From Orychophragmus violaceus (taxonomy: Eukaryota; Streptophyta; Magnoliopsida; Brassicales; Brassicaceae), in contig CM058230.1 in NCBI GenBank assembly GCA_030180135.1, positions 10,789,082-10,853,081 of the forward strand: a stretch of 64,000 nt of DNA. The letters run 5' to 3'. Below the pieces are notes generated by a model. That model saw only the letters and a program-made list of their open reading frames with translations, was not told where the DNA came from and did no database searches. Both the position numbers and the translations under genes were made by a program. Shown here piece by piece: positions 1-8,895 of the stretch; position 1 is the first letter of the stretch; every line of letters starts with the position of its first letter.

Positions 1-30
1 AATATATTAATATTTTTAGAAAAAATATTT

Positions 31-289
31 TTAGAACATGATTCACTTGTATTAATATTTTAAAACTATTATAACTATTAAATAGCTATGACCAACTAGT
101 AACATAATTTATAAATAATTAATTATTTTCACGAAGGAAATAAAATATATTTTTATAACATGAATAACTTATATTAATATTTTAAAACCATTATAACTAG
201 TAAATAGCTATGACCAACTATTAACATAATTTACAAAATAATTAATTATTTTCACGAAGGAAAGAAAATAATTAATTATTTTCACGAAG
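31..289. repeat. AT-rich tandem repeat, about 120-bp unit
   Basis: Two copies of a roughly 112-bp unit lie at about 31-141 and 151-263, both ending in ATTATTTTCACGAAGGAAA. A third partial copy of the unit end follows at 264-289. The copies differ by scattered substitutions and small indels. There is no coding potential. The flanks to about 1110 are AT-rich and show nothing I can name. Confidence 0.75.
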
Positions 290-1116
290 TCGTAATCTTA
301 AAGAATTACTAAACGTAATAAAAAGAAATACTAAAACTATTAATATGAATCATGTTTAAAATATTTGTACACATAAATAATACTAGTATGTTGACAAAAA
401 AAATAAAATAATACTAGTATATATTTATCTCAACATACCTTTTTCATCAGTTGCTAATAGCCTAACAGGCTTTGCAGGTTTTGTGGATCGTAAGACAACA
501 GAATTTTTTTTTTAATAATAAATATCTACTTCCAAGTTCCAACATATCACATATAATTCATGGCCACTTTTTCAAGCTTGACTATTTAAAAGATAAAATA
601 CAAAAGTTATATCAAAATCACAATATTGGCCTTTGTATTTTCGTATAAGAAAACTATCAAAAATAATCTCATGAATCTGTATAATAAAAGCAATATGTAA
701 GCTTCCAACAAATTTTTTTTTTTTTTTTTGAAAAGAGGAGCTTCCAACAAACTTTTAAAGCGGAATTTTTGGAAGTGTGACATAAACAAAATTTTAGAAT
801 CTTTCAAAAGCTTATAAATTCTAAATCAAATTCCAACGGATTTTTTTTCTTTCTTTCGAAAAGCTATATTATGCCACATAATATATATAGCCTATTTTGA
901 AATACATATTTAGAACTTACAAAGTTACAATATCCTTTTATTTATATTTTGTCAATAACTTCTTTTTTTACTCTTCATATCAAAATTAACAATCTTGTAA
1001 TTATTAATCCAACGAAACAATACACGTAATGTTTATGTCTCCCACACTGGTGTAACATAACATATAAAAATTTGGATAACAAATAAACTCATCTTTTAAG
1101 AAAATAAATTAAAAGA
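290..1116. other. AT-rich intergenic sequence, nothing recognised
   Basis: Only short chance reading frames, poly(A)/poly(T) runs and a 12-bp near-repeat around CTTCCAACAAA (about 702 and 741) are seen. No gene, RNA or element ends could be supported. Confidence 0.5.
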
Positions 1117-1630
1117 CCTAAATATTCATCTCGGATAGAAGTGGTAACAAAGTGGCTGACAAAGTAGCAAAGGAAGCTATCTTCTTAGAGAACAATGTTT
1201 CTAACTTGTATTTGTCATGCCTAGTTAGATTAGATCTTTCATTGAGGATGACTTATGTATTGTATGAATCTTTTTTTTTTTTGATAATCCAAGGGGATCC
1301 CAGACCAATTGATCCAGACTAATCCCCTGGGCCCAGTCAGGCCGCAGGCCAGTTTCACCTGGGAGGTTTTTTCCTGGGCCCAGTACCCGCGTTGTGAGCA
1401 GAGGGGGCATTTTTGTTTCCGCCTGGAGTCGAACCCGGATGGTGTTTGCCACCTCGAATCCTTCTACCACTTGGACTACCTCAACCGCTCAATTGTATGA
1501 ATCTTTAGAGAACAATGTTTCTAACTTGTATTGTCATGTCTAGTTGGATTAGATCTTTCATTGAGGATGACTTATGTATTGTATGAACCTTATTTGGCTA
1601 ATGAGAGTTGATGTTGAGTTAAAAAAAAAG
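1117..1630 (+). pseudogene. LINE RNase H C-terminal remnant, tandemly duplicated
   Basis: The frame at about 1120-1250 reads SDRSGNKVADKVAKEA followed by an LENNVSNLY-like stretch. This matches the conserved end of the plant retroelement RNase H domain (RSGN-VAD-AKE motif). A frameshift later gives SFIEDDL in another frame, a usual ending of this domain. About 90 bp (1184-1272) are repeated at 1505-1592, directly after the SINE, and the second copy runs into a short poly(A) at 1621-1629 that may be the LINE 3' end. Everything upstream of the RNase H end is missing. No function is expected. Confidence 0.6.
1274..1491 (-). mobile_element. tRNA-derived SINE, copy 1
   Basis: On the minus strand this begins GAGCGGTTGAGGTAGTCCAAGTGG and ends in a poly(A) tail (poly(T) at 1271-1282 on plus). 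An A-box-like stretch lies at about 1461-1479 and a B box GGTTCGACTCC at 1425-1435, the internal RNA polymerase III promoter pattern. A perfect 15-bp target duplication ATTGTATGAATCTTT flanks it at 1259-1273 and 1492-1506. It shares its whole length with the copy at 1758-1999. The tRNA likeness covers only the first ~70 bp, so this is a SINE and not a tRNA gene. Confidence 0.9.
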
Positions 1631-1757
1631 TATGCATCTCGGTCTCACGAGTACTTGTTTGTTGCGTACAAGGGCACTGAAACCTCATTTTAATCAGCAT
1701 TTATTTCTGCGCAATTTTTTTAAAAGTTGTTAAAACAGCCCAACATTCTTTCTTCTC

Positions 1758-1966
1758 GAGCGGTTAAAGTAGTTCAAGTGGTAGAAGAATCTGAGGTGGC
1801 AAACATCATCCGGGTTCGACTCTAGGCGGAAACAAAAATGCCTCCTCTGCTCATAACGCGGGTACTGGGTCTAAAGGCCCATGGAAAACCCTCCCAGGTG
1901 AAGCTGGCCTGCGGCCTGACTGGGCCCAGGAAGATTAGTCTGGACCACGGTCTGGGATCCTCCCTG

Positions 1967-1999
<33 letters not shown>
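1758..1999 (+). mobile_element. tRNA-derived SINE, copy 2
   Basis: Same family as the minus-strand copy at 1274-1491. The A-box-like region is at about 1769-1787 and the B box GGTTCGACTCT at 1813-1823. A conserved body containing GGCCTGCGGCCTGACTGGGC follows, then a poly(A) tail of more than 20 bases. A perfect 16-bp target duplication AACATTCTTTCTTCTC lies at 1742-1757 and 2000-2015. The intact duplication and long tail argue for a fairly recent insertion. Confidence 0.92.
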
Positions 2000-2001
<2 letters not shown>

Positions 2002-2015
2002 CATTCTTTCTTCTC

Positions 2016-2657
2016 AGCAATCTAAAGTCACACAAAACTGAAAGTGAATAATATGATGTAAACACTTATCCCCAAATTACTATGTGTCTTATGCTTCCTT
2101 GTTGACCGACCCAACAGTTGCTTCACTTATGGTCTTTTCATTCAGTCCTTAATAAATATCGTAATATTATAATTCAAATATATTATGTATTAAAACATTG
2201 ATTATATGATATATAATAGATATAATATATCTTTCACCATTTTTTTTTTCAAAATAAATACCATTTTATCTATTCAATACATATTTTAAATAATATTTTC
2301 TGTTTTATTCCAACTGCTTTAATGTATTATATGATAAAAACAATTGATAAAATATTAAATGTATTGATCAAGGTAAAAATGAAAGTTTAAAATATTTCTA
2401 ATATGTAAAAAAGCTTTAAATAATATTTAATCTGAAATAGAGGCTATAGATGTCTATTTTAGTGATTTGTTTTCTGATAATTTATGTTTAAATTTTAGAA
2501 TAAAGACGACAGATTTAAATGAATTTTCAATTTATATTCATTGTAACGTCTTCTCTCTTTCATCATTATAACGTCTTGCTTTATGCGCAATTTGTGGATA
2601 CTAGATTTTTAAGTTTGGATCACAACAGAAACATGACACTTTATCGAATACATAGAC
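2016..2657. other. AT-rich spacer, nothing recognised
   Basis: The sequence is low in complexity and AT-rich between the second SINE and the start of the CACTA-like repeats. No supported gene or element was found. Confidence 0.5.
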
Positions 2658-3073
2658 CATTACAAGAAAACTGTGAATTAGTTACGGATTTTCTGTAGTT
2701 ATTTTTTTTTAACTATAAATAGTTATGGATTAGCTACGACTAATCCGTAGCTATTTCGTAGTTATATAGCTACAAAATAATTCGTAGAAACATATCTACA
2801 ACAAGTTCGTAGAATCATATAGCTACGACAAAAAAACACATAAATATAGCTACGATATATTTTCGTGGCTATTCGTAATTATATCTAACGAATATTTAAA
2901 TATATTAGCTATTCAAATTCTAAACACTAAAAAAACTCAAAAAATCTAAAGTACAAACAAAACTCTAACTAATAAAATTATAATTACTATAACATATCCA
3001 AAACTAAGTTTTAACACTTATAATTTAAAAAAATTCAAATTTATTATTTTCAAATATTAAATTAAAACTCTAA

Positions 3074-4280
3074 TAGCATCTCCAACATTGTTCCAAATTG
3101 GATGCCAAATTCCATTTTGGAATAAAATTTACTCAAATCCTATCTCATTTCAATTGCAAAATGACATTATGCTATTTTTTTATTCCAAATATAAAATTAT
3201 CTAATTTTCAATTACATTTTGCAATTGAACTTTTTATTTATAAAATAGTCTTTCAAATTTTAAATATATTTTACTTTAAGACATAAAAAATTATTTTGAT
3301 GATGATTTCTTTTTACTGATAATTATAATTACTAAAACACTATAATCTATAAAATAAAAATGAAAATAATATTTTATTTAAACATGAAACATAATAAAAA
3401 CATATCAAATTTAAAATATATAAAATACAGAAAAATAAAAACAACGGAAATCAAATTTAATACAATAACAATTAGACATTTAGATGTTCCCTCATCAAAT
3501 TTTCTTTCCATTTTCGATTTTCTTATCCCACTTGGTCATTCAGAGGGAGATTCACCACCAATGATCTCACCGTCATTTATATTCAGAGAAAATAAAGACA
3601 AACCTGAAGATGCTTGTATAGTTGAATCATGCTTAAAGTTTTCTGAATGTGTAGAGGTGACACCATCCTGAAACTTTTCAAAGTCCTTTAGAATATCCCA
3701 AATATAATCGAAAAAAAAACATAATCGAATTTCCAACCATTTTTAAAATTTGGATCTTCATCTAGCATTATTTTGGCTTGGTTGAATTACAAACCATAAA
3801 AATATCATTTAAAAAATGAAAACATAACCATACTATTTAAATATATATTATTTAAACAAAACTATATATTAAAACTCTCTTGCTCGATTTAGACAAATCA
3901 AAGATAAATACGCTCATTTTCACTTCGAAACACATTAGTTGATCACTTATGAAAAAATATTCGAATGAAAATGATCAAATTGAAATCTACTGTGTCTTAC
4001 TATTTCTATATAATTTAATGTGTTTTTCTTTATATTATGATAGTTAAATTTAAATAAAATAAAAAATTATGAAAGTTTTTGAAAAAAATAAATGAATGGA
4101 TCAATTTGTAAGTTTAAAAAAATGTGTATAATTTAAAATTAATAATAAAATAGAAAAGAATATATTTAAATATTAAATTTAAAATGAAATATAGAACAAT
4201 ACATTGGAGAGAATTCCAATTGCATTTTGCATTTATTTCCATTTTGGAATGAAAAATGCAATTTAACATTGGAGATGCTC
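3074..4280. mobile_element. PIF/Harbinger-like non-autonomous element (nested)
   Basis: The ends are inverted: TAGCATCTCCAA on the left and the complement of GAGCATCTCCAA on the right, with a TAA trinucleotide on each side (3071-3073 and 4281-4283). A TAA/TTA target site is typical of PIF/Harbinger elements. The inner termini also share ATTCCATTTTGGAAT-type sequence. It sits within the decayed CACTA-like element, so it inserted later. It carries only a remnant coding piece (3536-3736, minus). Confidence 0.55.
3536..3736 (-). pseudogene. Possible remnant of Harbinger ORF (Myb-like/NAM-associated type)
   Basis: The minus-strand frame of 66 codons contains IWDILKDFEKFQDG followed by a serine-rich stretch and NDGEIIGGESPSE. 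It resembles the central part of the plant proteins encoded next to Harbinger transposases (NAM-associated, Myb/SANT-like). The resemblance is by eye and short. It lies between Harbinger-like ends, which supports the reading. It has no full domain and no clear start, so it is a remnant at best. Confidence 0.3.
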
Positions 4281-5019
4281 TAAATATAAACCTAATTATA
4301 TATACATAAAACTAATATTTAAACCATATAGTTTATACATAAAACCCTAAACCCTAAAAAAACTATAAACTCTAAAGAATAAACAAAACTCTAATAAATA
4401 AAATTTCAATTACTACAACATATCCAAAACTAATATTCAACACTTATAAAAAAATATTTTTCAAATCAGTTATTTTCAAATATTAACTTATAACCCTAAA
4501 CGCCAACATTTTGATATCTTTATCATACTCTAAACCTTAATCTTAATAATAGAGTATAAAATTAAAAGATAAAAATTAATTATGTATACACAAAACTAAT
4601 ATTTAAACTATTTAAATATATACTTTACATCAAATTAATTGAAATCTATTTTTAAAACAATAAATTAAAAGTCTAATCATTTAATTAGTAATCTTTAATA
4701 TTAATAATAAATTTTAAAAATTCTTAAACAACAACTTAATTATTATATATACTCATAAATACTATTTAACACTTTTAAAATAAAAATAATGTAAATAAAA
4801 ATTAAAACCCAATTTAATCATTTTAATTATTATATATACTCATTATTATTTTTAAATCATTTATAAATTTTAATACTTTAAATTTTTTATCTATTATAAT
4901 TATAATTTTAATTTTAAGATTTTTAAATTTTTTATTTTAACCATTTTTACTAATTTAAATCATTTTCTAATTATTATATATTAAATACACCTAAAAATAT
5001 TTGATTGGCCAATAGGTAC

Positions 5020-5690
5020 TCCCCAAGGATCATTATTGACAACCGTTGATTCAAAATATCAACGGTTCAGATTTCTTTTTTAATAAACACGTGGATCTGT
5101 TTTTCAACCGTTAGATCTAATTTCTTTCTAATCTTGACCGTTGATCTATTATTATATTCATAAACCTAACTTTTTTTTTTAATCTTCTTCCTTATTACTC
5201 ACGGCTGCCTCCCTCCCAAAAGCTTCCATTTTTTTTTTATCAAATCAAGGATTTCAGAGAGTGAGAGGAAGACGAAGACGGAGTGAGAGAGAGATGAGGC
5301 GAATCGCCGGAGCTTCCACGTCCAGAAGAATTGCCGCCAGAAGACGAATCGATTCCGATATCTGTCCTCCTCTCATTGTCGGAGCCGCCAAAGAAGACGC
5401 AAACAACATGGAAAATTGTTGGGATGGGGAAAACGTGCGCTCGAGGGAGCTTCGTCAGGAACTTCTCGCTCTCGACTTCACCACTCCGTCGCTGCCTCAT
5501 CTTCGGTGGCAAATGCGGCGGTTACAGCTTTCATACGGCGAAGATTACGAAGCCTCATCACAAGATGACCATGAGATTTGACGAAGGCGATAGAGAGAAG
5601 ACGAAGACGATGAGGAGAGAGAGAAGTCGGAGCCGACGGCTGTGGTCGTCGGAAGAAGAAGCGTTCCTGATTTTTTATTTAGAGTAATTT
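5020..5690 (+). other. Promoter-like segment plus short ORF inside the CACTA-like element
   Basis: At 5010-5160 a CCAAT-containing stretch carries repeated AACCGTTGAT-like motifs (near 5042, 5060 inverted, 5107 and 5147) and an ACGTGG motif. Polypyrimidine/UTR-like sequence follows, then two overlapping plus-strand frames: 5261-5581 (106 codons, Arg-rich N terminus) and 5331-5687 (118 codons). GC content rises sharply above the AT-rich surroundings. I do not recognise either protein. It could be a host gene fragment captured by the element, or the element's own leader exon. There is no proof of translation. Confidence 0.35.
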
Positions 5691-5802
5691 TGTTTTATAG
5701 CTACGAAAGTTACGAGCGTTTAGACGCGAAACGGGCCGTAGCTATCCGTAGCTATGTCCAAAATAGCTAAGAAAATTAGGCTATAGCTACGTAGCTATGG
5801 CT

Positions 5803-6426
5803 CCGAATGGTAACAATGGTTTAAGCGGTTATAGAGGTGCGGTGTGGTTGTATTACGTTGCGGTTAGAAAATGCACTATGTTGACAAATGCAGTTACTAC
5901 ATAACAAGCGATGCATGGTGAAAAAAATAGCATGCAGAGCGATCTAAATGTTTTAATGGTAAAAATGTAAAAGCAGGTGCGAAATATATATTCTAGATAA
6001 ATATTTTCTAAATAAAAATAGATTAATGATGCTAATATAATTTAAAAATTAAATAGTTAATTTAGTAATTAACTAATAAAGAAGCATTTTATATATCATT
6101 TATAGATAACAACTATAAAATTCATTTAATGAAAAATTGGAGAAAAAGTAAAATCTTGTACACGTTCGAAACAGATACTGTTTTATACTATATGATCTCT
6201 CTTTAGCTCAATGTCTGTAAGAAATTATGGTAAAATTTAACCATATCGAAACAGATACCGAATGTGGTAGCAAGAAATTGAAAAATCGAGCTGATGCATT
6301 GGCACATTCTATCCCTCTTGAGTCTTGACTCGATGAAAGGCATCCCATTATGAACGTAACCTCGTCTCTGAGGTCGACCCTATTCTGCTTCCGCTGAATT
6401 CATTGAGCACATTTTAGGGTCAGTCT
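5803..6426. other. Intergenic sequence and 3' region of the VMA22-like gene
   Basis: At 5815-5960 there are GCGGTT/GCGG-rich short repeats reminiscent of hAT-type subterminal sequence, but no ends were found. 6130-6426 is probably the 3' UTR of the minus-strand gene that stops at 6427. Confidence 0.35.
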
Positions 6427-7929
6427 TTACTTCTTTGTGATCTGCTCAAAGGCAGTTAGCATCGATGATCGAGTGTTGGCTATTTCCACAAGAGTTTCAA
6501 GAGCTGTCCCAAGGCAAAAGAAAAATAATATAATTTCAGCTGAAACCTGGAAGGCTGGAACTATTACATGTGAGTACACTTATGGTCTGATGAATGTTAC
6601 CTGTCTCAAATGATAGTTGAGCGCCACGCAGCTTAGGTGAGACTAGACCTCCGAATACCGATAGAGACTTCGCTCTTTCTCTCTTAATCTGGAGATTAGA
6701 ACATCTGAATTAGTAAAATCCATGTAATATCTTTCTAAAACAAACAGAGTTTGTGCATAAGATTAAATGAATGCTCACCTTTTCATCAGCTGCTAACAGG
6801 GTTCCACCCTTGACTGATGGTTTCTCCTCTATTATATTACATAAGCAAGAGGTGAGACACAGACAGACAAACAAAGGGCATAAAACAACCAACATATAAT
6901 TCTTATTTTTACCAGAAACGCCTCGATGCCGTAGCTGTGGGCTACGAGGTGAGCCCATCTCCGAATCTGCATCAGAAGAGAAGTTTTTGCCTTTCTCACA
7001 ACCGCCTTTGGAAGCCCACTTGGACAAACAAAAACGAGGTACTGATCCCAAAGGTTCAGCTACAAAAATTCATAGACTTGTAAATAAGTAGCTTCCCCGC
7101 AAAAACAAAATGGTAAGATTAGCATATAAATGTGAACCATTGAACTATCAAACCTTGAGAGCATACTTTTGTGAGTTTTTTTTTAAGCCAAACTTACCCT
7201 CTTGTTCTGTCACTTGCAATGTAGACGGAGCGGGATGATACTTAAGGTTTAGGAGAGTGCTATTGATACGTAAAGTTCCCATAGAGTGTCGAGCACTAGC
7301 TAGATCAAACCATCCCTGAAAAATAACACATTTATCGAGTCTCTCATCATATCAGTGAAGCAGATTCATGTAATAGTGTTTTCCCATGGCTTCCTTATCT
7401 AGCTAATCAACCAAACGGTTTCAAAGATTCAGTCCTACACAGAATTTCTATATCTTAAACGAGAAAGCACAAAAATCTGATAACATAAATTGTACCCTAA
7501 CTCATACAAAATTATAGCTTTGAAATGATACTGAGACGACCAATTAGTTCACTAAGCTTTAAAGACATGCAAGCTAAGTAACATCCTTAAATAGAGATCA
7601 TCTATTATTCCATCGAGAGTAGACAATCAACTTCGATTTGTTTGAAAAGAAAGATCATCTAAAGTCATGATCTATACCAAATTTTGAGAACTAAACGATC
7701 GGAAATACAGGAAGATCCAGCTTTAGTTTCATAACAAAAACAAAAACATTTCCATTACCTCTCGAAGATTTGAACTTGCAGAATCCATAAGCGTTAAATA
7801 CCAATCCAACGAATTTAGGAACTGCAACACGTTCTCATCTCCTCGCTCGGGTTTAATTTCTGCTTCGTAATTCATATCCATGGAATCATCTCTTTCCTCG
7901 TAAATCACAGTTCCTTCATCCCCCGCCAT
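6427..7929 (-). CDS. VMA22/CCDC115-like vacuolar ATPase assembly protein
   Basis: By frame and GT/AG borders I read six coding exons: 7759-7929, 7198-7315, 6913-7059, 6779-6828, 6601-6688 and 6427-6503. Together they give 217 codons including the stop, with phases that agree throughout. The N-terminal part has FLNSLDWYLTLMDSASSNLREGWF across the first splice. Later motifs are ARHSMGTLRINSTLL, LRGAQLSFETALE and a C-terminal TAFEQITKK. This pattern fits plant homologues of yeast Vma22p, an ER factor for assembling the V-ATPase membrane sector; in Arabidopsis the neighbour of SAUL1 is annotated as a coiled-coil protein of this type. The role is inferred from family. An upstream in-frame Met at 7953 exists, but I prefer 7929 because it begins MAGDEG, the usual start. 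The gene is divergent from SAUL1 with about 260 bp to the next transcript region. Confidence 0.8.
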
Positions 7930-7956
7930 CGCAAACTTAGCTCCAAACAACACACG

Positions 7957-8190
7957 AATGAACCAATCAAAACTTACACTAGAACGTGGTACAACCGTAC
8001 AAGCGATCCAGAGCTTAACAGAAGTTTTCTGCCGAGAGAGAGAGACGCTGGAGTAAACGGGGCTATTCCGTAATAGGCCATTAATGTTATTAAGCCCATT
8101 AGCCCAATGTAAGGATTTCCTCCCGCGGTTAACGCGTGTACTTTCTCCAAATGCTTCCGGGTCAACCCCGGTTATGCTTTCGGGTCAAAG
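7957..8190. promoter_or_regulatory. Divergent promoter between VMA22-like and SAUL1-like genes
   Basis: This short region separates the start of the minus-strand VMA22-like gene from the 5' end of the plus-strand U-box gene. At about 8090-8107 it holds AAGCCCATTAGCCCAAT, that is TGGGCTAATGGGCTT on the other strand, two adjacent site II (TGGGCY) elements. A related GGCC motif lies at 8076-8080. Site II motifs are common in promoters of plant housekeeping genes. No clear TATA box is seen. Which gene they drive is not decided by sequence. Confidence 0.5.
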
Positions 8191-8582
8191 TTGGTTATGG
8201 TTCTAGTGTGTACACCCGCCAGGCTGTTTGGTGGCTCCACGTCTCTCTCTCTCTCTCATGACTTTTCGATTTTGGTCAGCGTCTCGTCCTCGAACGCATC
8301 TCTTTGTCTCTTCATTCCTTACCTTTTGCCTGTCTCTCTCGCTGCTCTACGCACGGGGATAGACAATCCTGTTGAATTCAAGCTCGAAAGAGAGTATGAG
8401 CAAGCTCGATTGCTTGCACATGGACGACGAGGAAGTCACACTTTCCGGCGCGTTTTTTTCTCAAGGAGATTAACAAGTGGTCATTTTTCTCGAGTTGTCA
8501 ACTTAGAATAAGAAACTAGGGTTTCTGTATTGTTCCCTTCTCTGAGTAGCTCTGAGGCGCTTCTGCGATAGGAATTGCTTGG

Positions 8583-8877
8583 GTATGCTTTTGGTGTTTT
8601 GAAAATACCTTCCTGAGATGTTACGAATTATTGCTAAATTTGGTAATCTTGCTATCTTTAGGTTGATTGGAATGATGATTTTTGGAGACTGTTACCTTTC
8701 GTAATCTAATGTTGTAGTTTTGATTTGAAATACTAAGTTTTGTTTCCTTTGCTGTGAAACCTAACTATGATGGAACTTAGCTAAATCTGGTATTGTGTTT
8801 CTAAAAATTCAATTTCTTCATTCTAGTGCATTTCTGATCCCTGTTTCAATAATATTTATGTCTTTGCTTTATTGCAG
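8583..8877 (+). other. Probable 5' UTR intron of the SAUL1-like gene
   Basis: A donor-like GGGTATGC at about 8583 and a strong acceptor TTTATTGCAG ending at 8877 bracket T-rich sequence just before the coding exon. The acceptor lies 18 bp upstream of the ATG. The donor choice is uncertain. Leader sequence upstream (about 8200-8582) has short frames, but none resemble known proteins. Confidence 0.5.
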
Positions 8878-8895
8878 TGAGTTTGCAGGATTAAG

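Larger units (their letters stand above)
2658..5802. mobile_element. Decayed CACTA-like element with subterminal repeats
   Basis: The left end reads CATTACAAGAAAA, one base away from the CACTACAAGAAA terminus of the intact CACTA element at 29671-36400. Both ends carry many short subterminal repeats of the form TAGCTACGRA/GTAGCTAT (about 2680-2885 and 5697-5800), as in that element. No transposase is present, so it is non-autonomous. The right terminal CACTA was not found, so the right border is approximate and may be truncated. A Harbinger-like insertion (3074-4280) and a promoter/ORF-like segment (about 5020-5690) lie inside. Confidence 0.55.

Noticed and set aside
1225..1500. Overlapping open frames on both strands across the first SINE
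   Set aside because: They follow the SINE sequence and recur in the second SINE; the pol III promoter boxes and target duplications explain the segment.
1758..1830. tRNA gene
   Set aside because: A and B boxes are present, but no cloverleaf or anticodon arm can be drawn, and the sequence continues into a SINE body with poly(A).
8191..8511. 106-codon frame upstream of SAUL1
   Set aside because: Lies in the probable 5' UTR exon; composition is CT-rich leader and no similarity is evident.
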